A stretch of DNA of 64,000 bases from Thiosocius teredinicola. Lineage in GTDB: Bacteria > Pseudomonadota > Gammaproteobacteria > Chromatiales > Chromatiaceae. The stretch is taken from positions 4,017,297-4,081,296 of the forward strand of contig NZ_CP019936.1 of NCBI RefSeq assembly GCF_002009425.1, read 5' to 3'. Every line of letters begins with the position of its first letter. Positions within the stretch are counted from its first letter, which is position 1. Position numbers and translations under genes: made by a program. The notes under the pieces are model-generated. The model was not told the origin of the DNA, ran no database searches, and saw nothing but the letters and a program-made list of their open reading frames with translations. Below, in pieces: positions 11,187 to 20,648 of the stretch.

Positions 11187-12375
11187 TAAAACGGTCCACA
11201 ATCAATTCGACCAGTTGTGCCGCCAAACGCGACTTGGACTGCATCGGCAGACGTTGTTGTCCCCCTTCCCACAGCACCAACAACGCGTTGTCGTCGACTT
11301 CGAAACCCTGCGACGCGCTCACCTGGTTAGCGGCAATCATATCGAGGCCCTTAGCAAGCAACTTGCCCCGGGCATAGTTCTCCACGTCGTGGGTTTCGGC
11401 GGCAAAACCGACACAGAAAGGCCGCGCCGGCGAAGCCGAGACCTCGCTGAGGATGTCGGGGTTGCGAATCATTTCGACGACGAGGGTTTCATCGGTTTTC
11501 TTTATCTTCTGCTCGGCGGCACGCGCCGGTCGAAAATCAGCTACCGCGGCACATGCTACAAAAATGGCAGCGCCCGGCAGCGATGTAAAGACGGCGTCGT
11601 GCATATCGTCAGCACTTTCGACGTCGATACGGGTGATGCCACCGGGAGTCGGCAACGCCACCGGCCCGGCGACAAGGGTCACATCCGCGCCTTGCGCCAC
11701 CAACGCGGAGGCCACCGCGAAGCCCATCTTGCCCGAACTGCGGTTGCCGACGAATCGCACCGGGTCGATCGCTTCGCGCGTCGGTCCGGCCGTCACGATC
11801 ACGCGTTTGCCGCGCAGCGCGCCCGACTTCATCAACAGGTCGTGAATAGCGCCCCGGATCTGCGCCGGTTCCTGCATGCGACCCGCGCCCTGATCGCCGC
11901 AGGCCTGCTCGCCGACGGCCGGCCCGATAAGCTGCGTGCCGCGCCCGCTGAGCACCCCGATGTTCGCCTGTGTTGCCGGATGCGCCCACATCGCCTGATT
12001 CATCGCCGGCGCAACCAGCAGCGGCGCGGTCGAGGCCAGGCACAGCGTCGTCAGCAGATCGTCCGCCGTGCCGGCGGCCAGGTGAGCCAGGGTCGACGCC
12101 GTGGCGGGTGCGATCACGATCACCTCGGCCCAACGCGCCAGTTCGATGTGCCCCATCGCGGCCTCGTGCTGCGCGTCGAACAGGCTGTCACGTACCGGCC
12201 GACCGGTAATCGCCTGCAGGGTCATCGCCCCGATAAACTGGGTCGCCGAGCGGGTCATCACCACCTGCACATCGGCCCCGTCCTTGACCAGCAAACGCGC
12301 CAGTTCGGCCGCCTTGTAGGCGGCAATCCCGGCAGTGATACCGAGCAATACCCGGCGAGCGCGCAACGGCTGCAT
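11158..12375 (-). CDS. coaBC: Bifunctional phosphopantothenoylcysteine decarboxylase / synthetase
   Basis: A 405-residue fusion for coenzyme A synthesis. The N-terminal flavoprotein half (CoaC) shows [16 protein letters not shown], the catalytic-histidine segment [19 protein letters not shown] and APAMNQAMW. The C-terminal half (CoaB, from about residue 190) shows [25 protein letters not shown] and the AAVADFRP motif with KIKKT. It couples 4'-phosphopantothenate with cysteine and decarboxylates the product. ATG 12375 starts the first conserved beta strand; longer forms extend into the radC promoter region. Divergent from radC. Confidence 0.95.
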   Translation of the reverse strand: MQPLRARRVLLGITAGIAAYKAAELARLLVKDGADVQVVMTRSATQFIGAMTLQAITGRPVRDSLFDAQHEAAMGHIELARWAEVIVIAPATASTLAHLAAGTADDLLTTLCLASTAPLLVAPAMNQAMWAHPATQANIGVLSGRGTQLIGPAVGEQACGDQGAGRMQEPAQIRGAIHDLLMKSGALRGKRVIVTAGPTREAIDPVRFVGNRSSGKMGFAVASALVAQGADVTLVAGPVALPTPGGITRIDVESADDMHDAVFTSLPGAAIFVACAAVADFRPARAAEQKIKKTDETLVVEMIRNPDILSEVSASPARPFCVGFAAETHDVENYARGKLLAKGLDMIAANQVSASQGFEVDDNALLVLWEGGQQRLPMQSKSRLAAQLVELIVDRFNAQTATEDS

Positions 12376-12459
12376 GGTGAGGAAAAAAACTCCCTTTTCG
12401 GCATGGCGAAATACGTTCCGACAAGAGTAACCGAGTCGGCCGACAAGGCAAAGCAAACG

Positions 12460-12489
12460 TTGGCGGCAAGCGGCTTTCTCGGTTAGGCT
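12460..12489 (+). promoter_or_regulatory. Possible radC promoter
   Basis: TTGGCG (12460-12465) and TAGGCT (12484-12489), 18-base spacer, about 30 bases before the radC start. Both boxes are weak matches. Confidence 0.28.
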
Positions 12490-12517
12490 TCACCAACTTC
12501 AAGGAGGAAGTGACACC

Positions 12518-13192
12518 ATGTCGATCAAGGATTGGCCGACCCAGGAGCGGCCCAGAGAACGCCTGCTGGCACACGGAGCCGAAAGCCTCAGCGACGCCCA
12601 ATTACTCGCCATATTTCTGCGCACCGGGGTACGTGGCCGCAGCGCCGTGGATCTCGCCCGCGACCTGCTCGACCGTTTTGGCAGCCTGCGCGAGCTACTC
12701 GCGGCACCGCAGGCCAGTTTCTGCGATGCGCCGGGCCTGGGAAGTGCGAAGTACGCCCAGCTGCAGGCGGTACTCGAGATGGGCCGGCGTCACCTGTTCG
12801 AAACGCTTGCCCGCGGCAAGCGCCTGACAAGCCCCGCGCAAACCATGCAATTCCTGGCGTCGCGCCTGCGCGACTATGAGCACGAGGTGTTCGCGGTGTT
12901 GTTTCTCGACAACCGGCACCGCGTGTTGGCGTTCGAGGAACTGTTTCGCGGCACCATCGATGGTGCCAGCGTGCACCCACGGGAGGTGGTCAAGCGCGCC
13001 TTGCAACACAACGCCGCGGCAGTCATCCTGAGCCACAATCACCCATCCGGCGTGGCCGAACCCAGCGCGGCCGACCGGTCGATCACGCAGCGCCTGCGCG
13101 ACGCCCTGGGCTTGGTCGACATCCGCGTGCTCGACCACATCATCGTCGGCGATGGCACCTGCTGCTCGCTGGCCGAGCGCGGCGACTGCTAG
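12518..13192 (+). CDS. radC: RadC family JAB1/MPN-domain protein
   Basis: A 224-residue protein with a helix-hairpin-helix-like N-terminus ([18 protein letters not shown], and [18 protein letters not shown]) and a C-terminal JAB/MPN metal-binding domain. The signature is the [20 protein letters not shown] segment and the metal motif SHNHPSG..PSAAD near 165-180. Despite the name its repair role is disputed and the enzymatic function is unknown. Strong ribosome site AAGGAGGAAG. Its place between coaBC and rpmB is the standard gammaproteobacterial one. Confidence 0.94.
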   Translation: MSIKDWPTQERPRERLLAHGAESLSDAQLLAIFLRTGVRGRSAVDLARDLLDRFGSLRELLAAPQASFCDAPGLGSAKYAQLQAVLEMGRRHLFETLARGKRLTSPAQTMQFLASRLRDYEHEVFAVLFLDNRHRVLAFEELFRGTIDGASVHPREVVKRALQHNAAAVILSHNHPSGVAEPSAADRSITQRLRDALGLVDIRVLDHIIVGDGTCCSLAERGDC

Positions 13193-13239
13193 ACCGGCAG
13201 TGCAGTGGCCGGCCTGCGCCGATCAGAGCCCGGTTGAGC

Positions 13240-13268
13240 TTGACCGTGTCGCTGGCTTCCGGTATAAA
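13240..13268 (+). promoter_or_regulatory. Strong sigma-70 promoter for rpmBG
   Basis: TTGACC (13240-13245) and TATAAA (13263-13268), exactly 17 bases apart. The predicted start is near 13275, leaving a leader of about 60 bases with a small CCGGC/GCCGG hairpin (13284-13298) before rpmB. Confidence 0.75.
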
Positions 13269-13336
13269 TTGCCGCCTTTCCGTCCGGCGGATTGCCGGCG
13301 TAAGCAAAATTAACGAGATTTTTCGAGGCTTTAACC

Positions 13337-13573
13337 ATGTCCAGAGTCTGCCAGGTAACCGGCAAGCGGCCGATCACCGGGAACAACGTTTCCCACTCGC
13401 ACCGTAAGACCCGGCGCCGGTTCCTGCCGAACCTGCACTACCATCGTTTCTGGGTCGAGAGTGAACAGCGCTTCGTACGTCTGCGCGTCTCCGCAGCCGG
13501 CATGCGCATCATCGACAAGAAAGGCATCGATTCGGTGCTCAGCGAGCTGCGTGCGCGCGGCGAGAAAGTCTAA
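13337..13573 (+). CDS. rpmB: 50S ribosomal protein L28
   Basis: A 78-residue basic protein, the full normal length. It opens with [20 protein letters not shown] and has [19 protein letters not shown] and the C-terminal [17 protein letters not shown] pattern of L28. It is a component of the large ribosomal subunit. A strong promoter lies about 60 bases upstream, and rpmG follows 11 bases after the stop, making a two-gene operon closed by an intrinsic terminator. Confidence 0.98.
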   Translation: MSRVCQVTGKRPITGNNVSHSHRKTRRRFLPNLHYHRFWVESEQRFVRLRVSAAGMRIIDKKGIDSVLSELRARGEKV

Positions 13574-13584
13574 GGAGCATCACC

Positions 13585-13752
13585 ATGGCTAAAGCTGTTC
13601 GCGAGAAAATCCGCCTGAACTCAAGTGCAGGCACCGGTCACTTCTACACCACCACCAAAAACAAGAAGACCATGACCGGCAAGATGGAAATCAAAAAGTA
13701 CGATCCGGTCGCACGCAAGCACGTGATGTACAAAGAAGGCAAGATCAAGTAA
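13585..13752 (+). CDS. rpmG: 50S ribosomal protein L33
   Basis: A 55-residue protein reading [20 protein letters not shown] at its start and ending [11 protein letters not shown], the complete L33 sequence pattern with TTTKNKKTM and [14 protein letters not shown] in between. There are no zinc cysteines, so this is the cysteine-free (C-) form. The start ATG follows an AAGGAGC ribosome site. It is translated from the rpmB transcript as a partner in the large subunit. Confidence 0.98.
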   Translation: MAKAVREKIRLNSSAGTGHFYTTTKNKKTMTGKMEIKKYDPVARKHVMYKEGKIK

Positions 13753-13771
13753 TCACTTGATATCTGCCACA

Positions 13772-13799
13772 AAAAAAACCGCCGTCAGGCGGTTTTTTT
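13772..13799. terminator. Intrinsic terminator after rpmBG (bidirectional)
   Basis: An A run leads into ACCGCC, a GTCA loop (13784-13787), GGCGGT and a run of seven Ts. The stem of about 12 bp including A-T pairs is symmetric, so it can also end the leftward desaturase transcript. Confidence 0.95.
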
Positions 13800-13837
13800 A
13801 TGTCCGCAACCGCAGTTTGCGGCAGCGTTCGATACGC

Positions 13838-15013
13838 TCAGCCTACAGCCGGATAGTAGCCGCGTAAGGTACGCGCGAAATCCTGAAGCGCCTTGATACC
13901 GCTGGCTTCCGCTTCCTTGCACCACTGCTGCAACGACGCCAACAACGCATCCTGGCTCGACGCCGTGCGCTCCCAGACATCCTGCAATTGCTTGCGCGAG
14001 CGATGGACGGTCGCCAGCACCTGGCTGCGATCGAGCAGCTTCTGCAGGCGTTTGCGGCTCGACGCATCCATGGTCGCCTCTTCGCGCAGCAATAGGCGAC
14101 GCGCCTGGCGCGCCAGCCGGCGACAATGCTGCTCCGAATTGCAGAACTCCGCGTCGGTGACGGGTTTGATTACGTCGCGCGCATAGTCGGCCAGCACGTG
14201 CATACGGTGAACCACCACTGCCTTGACCGTATCCATATCGATCACGCTCTTGCCGCTGTCGACAACGGGTTTGCGCGCGACCCGGCGCACCTTGGCCAGA
14301 CCCAGCAGCGAGAACAGACGGATATACATCCAGCCGATATCAAACTCCCACCAGCGGGCCGACAGCTTTGCCGAACTCGGGAAGGCGTGGTGATTGTTGT
14401 GCAACTCTTCACCGCCGATCAGTATGCCCCACGGCGAGATATTGGTGGCGGCGTCGGGTGATTCGAAATTGCGGTAACCCCAGTAGTGACCAACGCCGTT
14501 GATCACACCTGCCGCGAAGAACGGTATCCAGATCATCTGTACCGCCCAGGCGGCCACGCCGAGCACGCCGAACAGCAGCACGTCGATCACGAGCATGATG
14601 ACGATGCCGAGATAACGAAAATGCCCGTACACCTTGCGCTCCAGCCAGTCGTCAGGCGTTCCGCGGGCGTAGCGCTCGACGATTTCCTGCTTGCTGGCGC
14701 TCTCGCGGTACAGCTCGGCACCCTCCCACAACACCTTGTTGAGACCGAAGATCTGCGGGCTGTGCGGATCTTCTTCCGTTTCGCAGCGCGCGTGATGGCG
14801 GCGATGCACACCCACCCATTCGCGCGTGACCATGCCGGTGGTCAACCACAACCAGAAGCGGAAGAAATGTGACAGCACCGGGTGCAGGTCCAGCGCGCGG
14901 TGCGCTTGGCTGCGATGCAGAAAAACGGTAACGGCGACAATGGTGATATGCGTCATGCCCAGTACAACGAGGATCAGTTGCCACCAGGACAGGCCGAGGA
15001 TGCCGTCGATCAT
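13838..15013 (-). CDS. Acyl-CoA/lipid delta-9-type fatty acid desaturase
   Basis: A 391-residue membrane di-iron enzyme. The three histidine boxes are present: HRSQAHR (about 33-39), HRRHHARCE (about 70-78) and HNNHHAFPSSAK (about 205-216), with hydrophobic segments between. This is the class that inserts a cis double bond into saturated acyl chains to keep membranes fluid. The last 130 residues are a charged helical tail beyond the catalytic core, longer than in minimal desaturases. It is convergent with rpmBG and divergent from the EAL-HDOD gene. Confidence 0.9.
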   Translation of the reverse strand: MIDGILGLSWWQLILVVLGMTHITIVAVTVFLHRSQAHRALDLHPVLSHFFRFWLWLTTGMVTREWVGVHRRHHARCETEEDPHSPQIFGLNKVLWEGAELYRESASKQEIVERYARGTPDDWLERKVYGHFRYLGIVIMLVIDVLLFGVLGVAAWAVQMIWIPFFAAGVINGVGHYWGYRNFESPDAATNISPWGILIGGEELHNNHHAFPSSAKLSARWWEFDIGWMYIRLFSLLGLAKVRRVARKPVVDSGKSVIDMDTVKAVVVHRMHVLADYARDVIKPVTDAEFCNSEQHCRRLARQARRLLLREEATMDASSRKRLQKLLDRSQVLATVHRSRKQLQDVWERTASSQDALLASLQQWCKEAEASGIKALQDFARTLRGYYPAVG

Positions 15014-15205
15014 TCAATTCCCTCCGACAGGGTGGGTGGTAAACAACGGTCAGGTTGGGGCGGCAGAGCGCGATTGCAAGCCGCCGACCCGAACTATGAA
15101 TAATAACGCGTTTCACGGGCCGTTGCCGGGCCAACAACCGTTCAAGCAAGTGTTCGGGTGGACGCTATCCTCTTGAAGAATCGAGAGCGCGATCCGGGGG
15201 CCCAA

Positions 15206-16441
15206 ATGCAAACTTCGAGCCGCACGGCCGAAAACCGTTCAGACACGATCCAGATCGGCCGCCAGGCCATCCTGGACCGCGAACTGAACGTTTTCGCCTA
15301 CGAGCTGCTCTATCGCGATGCGGACGGCCGCTGCAACATCAGCGACGGCGATCACGCAACGTCGGTCACGCTACTCAACGCCTTCATGGAGATCGGCCTG
15401 GAACGGATCACCGGTCCGCACAAGGCGTTCATCAACCTGACGCGACGCTTCTTCGTCGACCTGCCGCCCATCCCCTTTCCGGCCAACCGGGTCGTGCTGG
15501 AGGTGCTGGAGGACGTCGCCGTCGATGACGCGTTGATCGCGGGCGTTTCCAAGATGTCCGCCGACGGATTCGAACTGGCGATGGACGACTACGCGTTTCA
15601 GCGTGAGTTCGACGACATTCTGCCGCTGGTCAATTACATCAAGGTCGAGATCAGCGACGGCATCATCCCGGAGCTGAAACGGCGTCTGCCCGAATTGCGC
15701 GCGACCGGCGCCAAGCTGCTGGCCGAAAAAGTCGAGACTGCCGAACAGTTCGAGCAGCTCAAAGCGATGGGGTTCGATTATTTCCAGGGCTACTTCTTCG
15801 CCCGCCCTGACTTGGTCAAGTCTGATCGGCTCAAAGAGAACGCAGCGATGGTCATCCAGCTGCTGGCGCGCCTCAACGACCCGTCGGTGCCGATGGATGA
15901 AGTTGTACGGCTGGTCAGCCAGGATCCGGCGCTGAGCTACAAGGTGCTGCGCTTCATCAACTCGGCGGCAGTGGGGCTGCGCGCCAAGGTCGATTCCATC
16001 CAGCGTGCAGTGGTACTGATGGGCCTACAGCGTATTCGCGCCTGGGCCACGCTGTTCGCATTGGCCGGGCTCGACAATAAACCCATGGAAATCCTCAACA
16101 TCGGTCTGCTGCGCGCCAATCTGTGTGAGAACCTTGCCAAGCTGTGCAGCATCGGCGAGCCCGATGCCGCCTATACCGTCGGGTTGCTATCGGTCGTCGA
16201 CGCGATGCTCGGCCAGCCGATGGACGAGCTGATGGCCGAACTGCCTCTGCCGGCTGAAACCAAGGACGCCATCACCTTGCACGACGGGCCGCATGGCAAG
16301 CTGCTGCGCCTGGCCATCCAGATGGAACGCAATGAATGGGCCGGCGAACAGTGCAGCGATGTCCCGCTCGCAGACCTGATGGAGGTCTATGCCGAAAGCA
16401 CGGATGCAGCGTTCAAGATGCTCGAGATCATCAAAGACTGA
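15206..16441 (+). CDS. EAL-HDOD domain signalling protein (YuxH-like)
   Basis: A 411-residue cytosolic regulator. The N-terminal EAL-like domain keeps several catalytic positions (YELLYR, FINLT, VLEVLED, MDDYAF, YIKVEIS, AEKVET, YFQGYFFARP) but lacks the usual DDFGTG loop, so c-di-GMP hydrolysis is doubtful. From about residue 190 an HDOD domain (MDEVVRLVSQDPALSYKVLR, VVLMGLQRIRAW) follows. Such proteins link c-di-GMP or protein partners to motility or stress signalling. I chose the ATG at 15206 with a GGGGG site; a GTG at 15158 has no ribosome site. It overlaps the convergent next gene by 11 bases. Confidence 0.85.
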   Translation: MQTSSRTAENRSDTIQIGRQAILDRELNVFAYELLYRDADGRCNISDGDHATSVTLLNAFMEIGLERITGPHKAFINLTRRFFVDLPPIPFPANRVVLEVLEDVAVDDALIAGVSKMSADGFELAMDDYAFQREFDDILPLVNYIKVEISDGIIPELKRRLPELRATGAKLLAEKVETAEQFEQLKAMGFDYFQGYFFARPDLVKSDRLKENAAMVIQLLARLNDPSVPMDEVVRLVSQDPALSYKVLRFINSAAVGLRAKVDSIQRAVVLMGLQRIRAWATLFALAGLDNKPMEILNIGLLRANLCENLAKLCSIGEPDAAYTVGLLSVVDAMLGQPMDELMAELPLPAETKDAITLHDGPHGKLLRLAIQMERNEWAGEQCSDVPLADLMEVYAESTDAAFKMLEIIKD

Positions 16442-18383
16442 GCAGCAGATTGCCGACAGCGTCGACCCGCAATCGCCATCCCGGCGCCACCCAGGTGGTA
16501 GCCACTGTCTCGAAGATTAATGCGGGCCCGTCGATACATTGCCCCGCCGCCAATTGATCACGCCAGTACTGCGGCGTTAGGCCGACACCCTCCACCCGGC
16601 ACTGACCGAACGGCTCGGCAGCCGCCCGCTCCGGCCATGGCGGCAGACTCAAACGCGATTCGGGGCCACGCACCGCAAGACGCAGATTGACCAGTTCGAC
16701 CGGCAGATCGAGATCGTGTCCGTAACGTTCGCGATGCCGGCAGTGAAACGCGTTGATCAGTTCCGACACCGGCTGCCATGGCAGATTCAGCGTGTACGAC
16801 TGCCCGGCATAGCGCACATCCACACTGGCGCTCGCGTCCAGCTGGGCTTCACTGAAGCCCTCTTCATGCAGCGCGGCTCGCCCTTGCTCCCGCAGTTGCT
16901 CGAACGCTGCCTCGATGCTGTCGACCGGGACCTGTGCCAACAGACCGACATAGGTCTGCGAGAACTGGCGACCCGGGCGCGCCGCCAACATCCCCAATGC
17001 CGAAAACACCCCGCCGTGCACCGGCACAATGGCGCTCGCCATATCCAGCAAATCGGCCAGTGCGCAGACGTGCAACCCGCCTGCACCACCGAACGACATC
17101 AGGGTGTAGTCGTGAGGGTCGACGCCTCGCTTGATCAGGATGGCGCGCAGCGCCTGCGCCATGTGTTCATTGGCGACCGCGACGATATCGTTGGCCGCGT
17201 GCACCGTATCGACACCCATGGCCGCCGCCAGCCGCGACATCGCCTGCTCGGCGGCCGCAACGTCGAGCGACATGTCGCCACCCAGAAAGGCGTCGGCCTG
17301 GATGTGGCCTAGAATCAGGTTGGCATCCGTCACCGCAGGCTCACGACCACCGCGGCCGTAGCAGGCCGGGCCGGGATCAGCGCCAGCCGACTGCGGTCCC
17401 ACCTGCAGCATGCCACCGGCGTCGACCCACGCGATCGAGCCGCCTCCGGCGCCGATGGTGTGCATGTCGACCATCGGCACCGCGACCGGGAACGCCGCGA
17501 TTCGGCCCTCGGTCGTCAGGCGCGGTTCGGCGTCGACCAAGGCGACATCGGTCGATGTGCCGCCCATATCGAAGGTCAACAGCCGCTCGAACCCCGCTTG
17601 CTGGCCGACGAAGCGTGCTGCGGCCAAACCACCGGCCGGGCCGGACAGCAGCATGCGAACCGCTTGTTCGGCTGCCTGATCGGCAGCCACGGTATCGCCC
17701 GAACTCTGCATCACCGAGACTGGCATCTCACCGAGCGCCCGTCGCAGGCGCGACAGGTATCCGGCCACCTTCGGCCCGATCCAGGCGTTGAGCCAGGTCG
17801 CCATGCCGCGCTCGTATTCGCGAATCTCCGGCAGTACCGACGACGACAACGACACGAATACCTCGTCCGGCACCACGGCGGCGATCCGCCGCTCGCTCTC
17901 CGGGTCGAGATAGGAAAACAGCAGGTTTACCGCAACCGCCTCGGGTCGCAACAGGCGAATCGCCGCGGCAAATGCATCCAGGGTCTCTTGCGTCAACGGC
18001 TCAACGATCTCGCCGTTGGCATCCAGCCGACAATCGATCTCGATACTCAGTTCACCCGGAACGATGCGCGGTAACGCCGGCTGCAAATCGTATAGGGCCG
18101 CACGTTGCTGCCGGCCGATCTTCAACAGATCGGCGAACCCCGTATTTGCCACGTAGAGGGTTTTGACACCCTTACCTTCGAGCACCGCGTTGGTCGCAAC
18201 CGTCGAACCATGTACCAGTTGCAGGGGCACCCCTTCCAGGCCCATGTCACCGATACCTTGCAGGATCGCCTGTTCCGGCGCATGCGGCGTCGACAACACC
18301 TTATGCACGCGCAACTCGCCCGCCGCATCGAGCAGGACGAAATCGGTGAAGGTGCCGCCGGTGTCCACCCCCAAGCGTTTCAT
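16431..18383 (-). CDS. Hydantoinase/oxoprolinase family protein, A-type subunit
   Basis: A 650-residue protein of the HyuA/oxoprolinase ASKHA fold. MKRLGVDTGGTFTDFVLLD opens the N-terminal domain, with VHGSTVATNAVLEGKG near 60, TFDMGGTSTDVAL near 270, HTIGAGGGSIAWVD near 310 and SFGGAGGLHVCALA near 430. These are the nucleotide- and metal-site loops of ATP-dependent hydantoin or 5-oxoproline hydrolases. The usual B subunit gene (HyuB) is not next to it, so partner and substrate are unknown. It may act alone as acetophenone carboxylase-like subunits do not. Precedes no obvious operon partner. Confidence 0.85.
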   Translation of the reverse strand: MKRLGVDTGGTFTDFVLLDAAGELRVHKVLSTPHAPEQAILQGIGDMGLEGVPLQLVHGSTVATNAVLEGKGVKTLYVANTGFADLLKIGRQQRAALYDLQPALPRIVPGELSIEIDCRLDANGEIVEPLTQETLDAFAAAIRLLRPEAVAVNLLFSYLDPESERRIAAVVPDEVFVSLSSSVLPEIREYERGMATWLNAWIGPKVAGYLSRLRRALGEMPVSVMQSSGDTVAADQAAEQAVRMLLSGPAGGLAAARFVGQQAGFERLLTFDMGGTSTDVALVDAEPRLTTEGRIAAFPVAVPMVDMHTIGAGGGSIAWVDAGGMLQVGPQSAGADPGPACYGRGGREPAVTDANLILGHIQADAFLGGDMSLDVAAAEQAMSRLAAAMGVDTVHAANDIVAVANEHMAQALRAILIKRGVDPHDYTLMSFGGAGGLHVCALADLLDMASAIVPVHGGVFSALGMLAARPGRQFSQTYVGLLAQVPVDSIEAAFEQLREQGRAALHEEGFSEAQLDASASVDVRYAGQSYTLNLPWQPVSELINAFHCRHRERYGHDLDLPVELVNLRLAVRGPESRLSLPPWPERAAAEPFGQCRVEGVGLTPQYWRDQLAAGQCIDGPALIFETVATTWVAPGWRLRVDAVGNLLLSL

Positions 18384-18432
18384 CGCACACCCGGCACTGC
18401 TACATCGCGCATCTGCTTACCAGCGAACCGCA

Positions 18433-19005
18433 TCAACGCTGCAATCGTCGCTGATCATGCGACGAAAGCAGGCCGTTTACGTATCTGGTCGTCGTGTACT
18501 GCAGGCCGCCCGCCACCAGTCGCAGCTCGTGGACAACCTCCCACAGGTTCGATACATCGTTCATACCAAGCCGTCGGTATTTCTCGATGGCAACCATGTG
18601 CTCGGCATCGAGCTCAAGCAGTTCGATGTCGGCGATGGCCAACGTGACATGCGTGACTCTGCTGCTGGCTTCATCGCTATAGCCGCGTTGCTCGTCGATC
18701 CGTATCACCATCTCGCCGGTCTTACGCACCGTCAGGCTCGACTCGAAACGCCGGCTATCGGCGCGCGGCGCCGACTGCGATCCTTTGCAGTACAAGGCGT
18801 CGCCCTCGCCCTGCCATTCGCCCTCCAAGCGTTCGATCAGACCGGAGAATACGCGTTGTTGTGCCGGCGGAATGCGCGGCGCGACGCCCATGTCAAAATA
18901 GGCGGCCCCATCGCGCGTATAGCGCTCTGACTCGGCATAACAGCTGACAGCCGACGCGGGCACAGCAGAAGTCACTGTCAGCAGAATCACAAGCGTTCGA
19001 AACAT
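18433..19005 (-). CDS. Secreted protein of unknown function
   Basis: A 190-residue protein I do not recognise. The N-terminus MFRTLVILLTVTSAVPASA is a good signal peptide with an Ala-x-Ala cleavage site; the cysteine just after it is not in a proper lipobox. The mature part has two cysteines (CYAES, LYCKG) that could form a disulfide and an alternating pattern suggesting beta structure (SSLTVRKTGEMVIRID, RVTHVTLAIADIELLEL). The ATG at 19005 begins the signal peptide; one six codons upstream adds charged/hydrophobic residues only. It may be cotranscribed with the hydantoinase gene 49 bases downstream. Confidence 0.7.
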   Translation of the reverse strand: MFRTLVILLTVTSAVPASAVSCYAESERYTRDGAAYFDMGVAPRIPPAQQRVFSGLIERLEGEWQGEGDALYCKGSQSAPRADSRRFESSLTVRKTGEMVIRIDEQRGYSDEASSRVTHVTLAIADIELLELDAEHMVAIEKYRRLGMNDVSNLWEVVHELRLVAGGLQYTTTRYVNGLLSSHDQRRLQR

Positions 19006-19191
19006 TGGCAGGTCGATGGTCATCGTTGGGCTACGGCGTTGTCTTTATCCAGTATAACTCGGCAGCAACACGCCGATCGGCGTCACAACAACGCCATGCC
19101 GCGCAATACGTTGGGCAAAATCTGTGAAATCCCGGGTAAACGGCTTGATCCGGTTTCGCAATGCGCCCGACTCAGGGTAATCTGCGCGCAC

Positions 19192-19911
19192 ATGAATCCG
19201 TTGTTGAAAGCCACGCAACTCCGCCACGGCAGCAAAGACTGCCCTCGACTGATCGATGTCGACCTGCGACTCGACAGCGGTGACCACCTCGCATTACTCG
19301 GCGTCAACGGTGCCGGCAAGTCGACCTTGATGCAGATCCTGGCCGGCGTGTTGCGCCCCGACGGTGGCGAGGTTCTGATCCAGGGTCAGTCGCTACACGC
19401 ACCATCGCCGGCGATTCGCCGGCATATCGGCTACCTGCCGCAGCGGGTTGCCCTGTATCCGCAATTGACCGTCTGGGAAAACATGCTGTGGGCCGCACAG
19501 CTGCATGCCGTTGCCAAACCCGCATTGCACGGTGCCATCGAAAACGCGTTGCGCCAGATGGGGCTGCTCGATGTGCGCAAGCGCCTTGCCGGCCGGCTGT
19601 CGGGCGGCATGGCGCAGCGCCTGGGCCTGGCGCAGGCGATCCTGCACAAACCGGATATTCTGATACTCGATGAGCCAACTGCCGGGCTCGACCCGATGCA
19701 GACGATGCAGATCCGCGAACTGCTGAAGGCCCAGGCGAGCGCCTGCAGCCTGATCCTGGCGACGCATGTACTCGACGACGTCAGCGCCCTGTGCAACCGC
19801 GTGATACTGCTCGACGGTGGGCGCAAGATCGACGAGCAGGCAGTCACCGAAGACACCGACCTGCTGCAACATTTCCAACGCCTGACGTCGACTGCGGAGG
19901 CTGTTGCTTGA
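19192..19911 (+). CDS. ABC transporter ATP-binding protein (GldA-like)
   Basis: A 239-residue ABC ATPase with Walker A GVNGAGKST (about 36-44), the Q-loop in YLPQRVALYP, signature LSGGMAQRLGLAQA near 137 and Walker B ILILDEPTAGLDP near 160, then the switch histidine in ATHVLDD. It is the first gene of a four-gene unit with an ABC-2 permease, a GldG-like protein and a DUF4340-like protein, the arrangement of bacterial GldFG-type systems. The start ATG has no strong ribosome site. Substrate is unknown. Confidence 0.88.
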   Translation: MNPLLKATQLRHGSKDCPRLIDVDLRLDSGDHLALLGVNGAGKSTLMQILAGVLRPDGGEVLIQGQSLHAPSPAIRRHIGYLPQRVALYPQLTVWENMLWAAQLHAVAKPALHGAIENALRQMGLLDVRKRLAGRLSGGMAQRLGLAQAILHKPDILILDEPTAGLDPMQTMQIRELLKAQASACSLILATHVLDDVSALCNRVILLDGGRKIDEQAVTEDTDLLQHFQRLTSTAEAVA

Positions 19912-20648
19912 TCGCCTCCATCGCCTTGCACGAATGGCGACGCCTGCGCAGCGGCATGATGTTCTGGCTGACGCTGGCGTTTGCACAGTTGATCATCGCG
20001 TGGCTGGCCTTTACCCAACTCGAAGCCTTCGCACGCATCGCACCACAACTCAAGGCGCGCAACTCGCCACTCGGCGCGATGGACCTGGTGATCGCACCGA
20101 GCATGAACACCTTGGTGATGCTGCTGCTGTTGGTCACACCCATCCTCGGGATGGGCAGTATCGCCGGCGAAACCCAGAGCGGTCGTATCAGCCTGTGGCT
20201 GTCGGCACCGGTGAGAAGCAGCCGGGTCGTTGTCGGCAAATGGTTGGGACTGTGGCTGGCGACACTACCGATTGTCATCAGCGTACTGTCGACTTTGGCG
20301 GCGTTCGGTCTGGCGACGGAGCTGGATTGGCCGCGCTTCATGCTGGCGGCGTTCGGCCTGGTGCTATTGTCGATGTGGTTGGCTGCGATCAACGTCTGGC
20401 TGTCCGGGCTGTTCGATCATCCTGCCGCGGCATTGGCGCTGAGCTATGGGCTGCTGCTGTTTCTCTGGCTACTCGACTCGTTCAGCGGGCCGACCGCGCC
20501 CTGGTATTGGCTTGCCCTGTTGCCGCACATCAAACCGATGTTCGCCGGTCTGCTGCAGTCGCAGGACCTGGTGTACTTCGCAGTAACCGCGATTGCCGTG
20601 CTGTTGCTGGCAACCTTCGGCATCGCTCGCCGCCGAGGTGAAGTCTAG
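19908..20648 (+). CDS. ABC-2 type permease (GldF-like)
   Basis: A 246-residue membrane protein with six helices, typical of ABC-2 permeases. The start is a TTG that overlaps the ATPase stop (TTGA, 19908-19911) and is preceded by a perfect GGAGG 7 bases upstream, so translation is coupled. Landmarks are the MGSIAGETQSGRISLWLSAP loop near 90 that normally contacts the ATPase. It should form the channel with the upstream ATPase. An upstream ATG in the same frame lies within the ATPase gene and gives an unlikely Arg/Pro-rich extension. Confidence 0.87.
   Translation: MIASIALHEWRRLRSGMMFWLTLAFAQLIIAWLAFTQLEAFARIAPQLKARNSPLGAMDLVIAPSMNTLVMLLLLVTPILGMGSIAGETQSGRISLWLSAPVRSSRVVVGKWLGLWLATLPIVISVLSTLAAFGLATELDWPRFMLAAFGLVLLSMWLAAINVWLSGLFDHPAAALALSYGLLLFLWLLDSFSGPTAPWYWLALLPHIKPMFAGLLQSQDLVYFAVTAIAVLLLATFGIARRRGEV

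Noticed and set aside
15158-15205. GTG at 15158 as the start of the EAL-HDOD protein
   Set aside because: There is no ribosome site before it, while the ATG at 15206 has a G-rich site at good distance.
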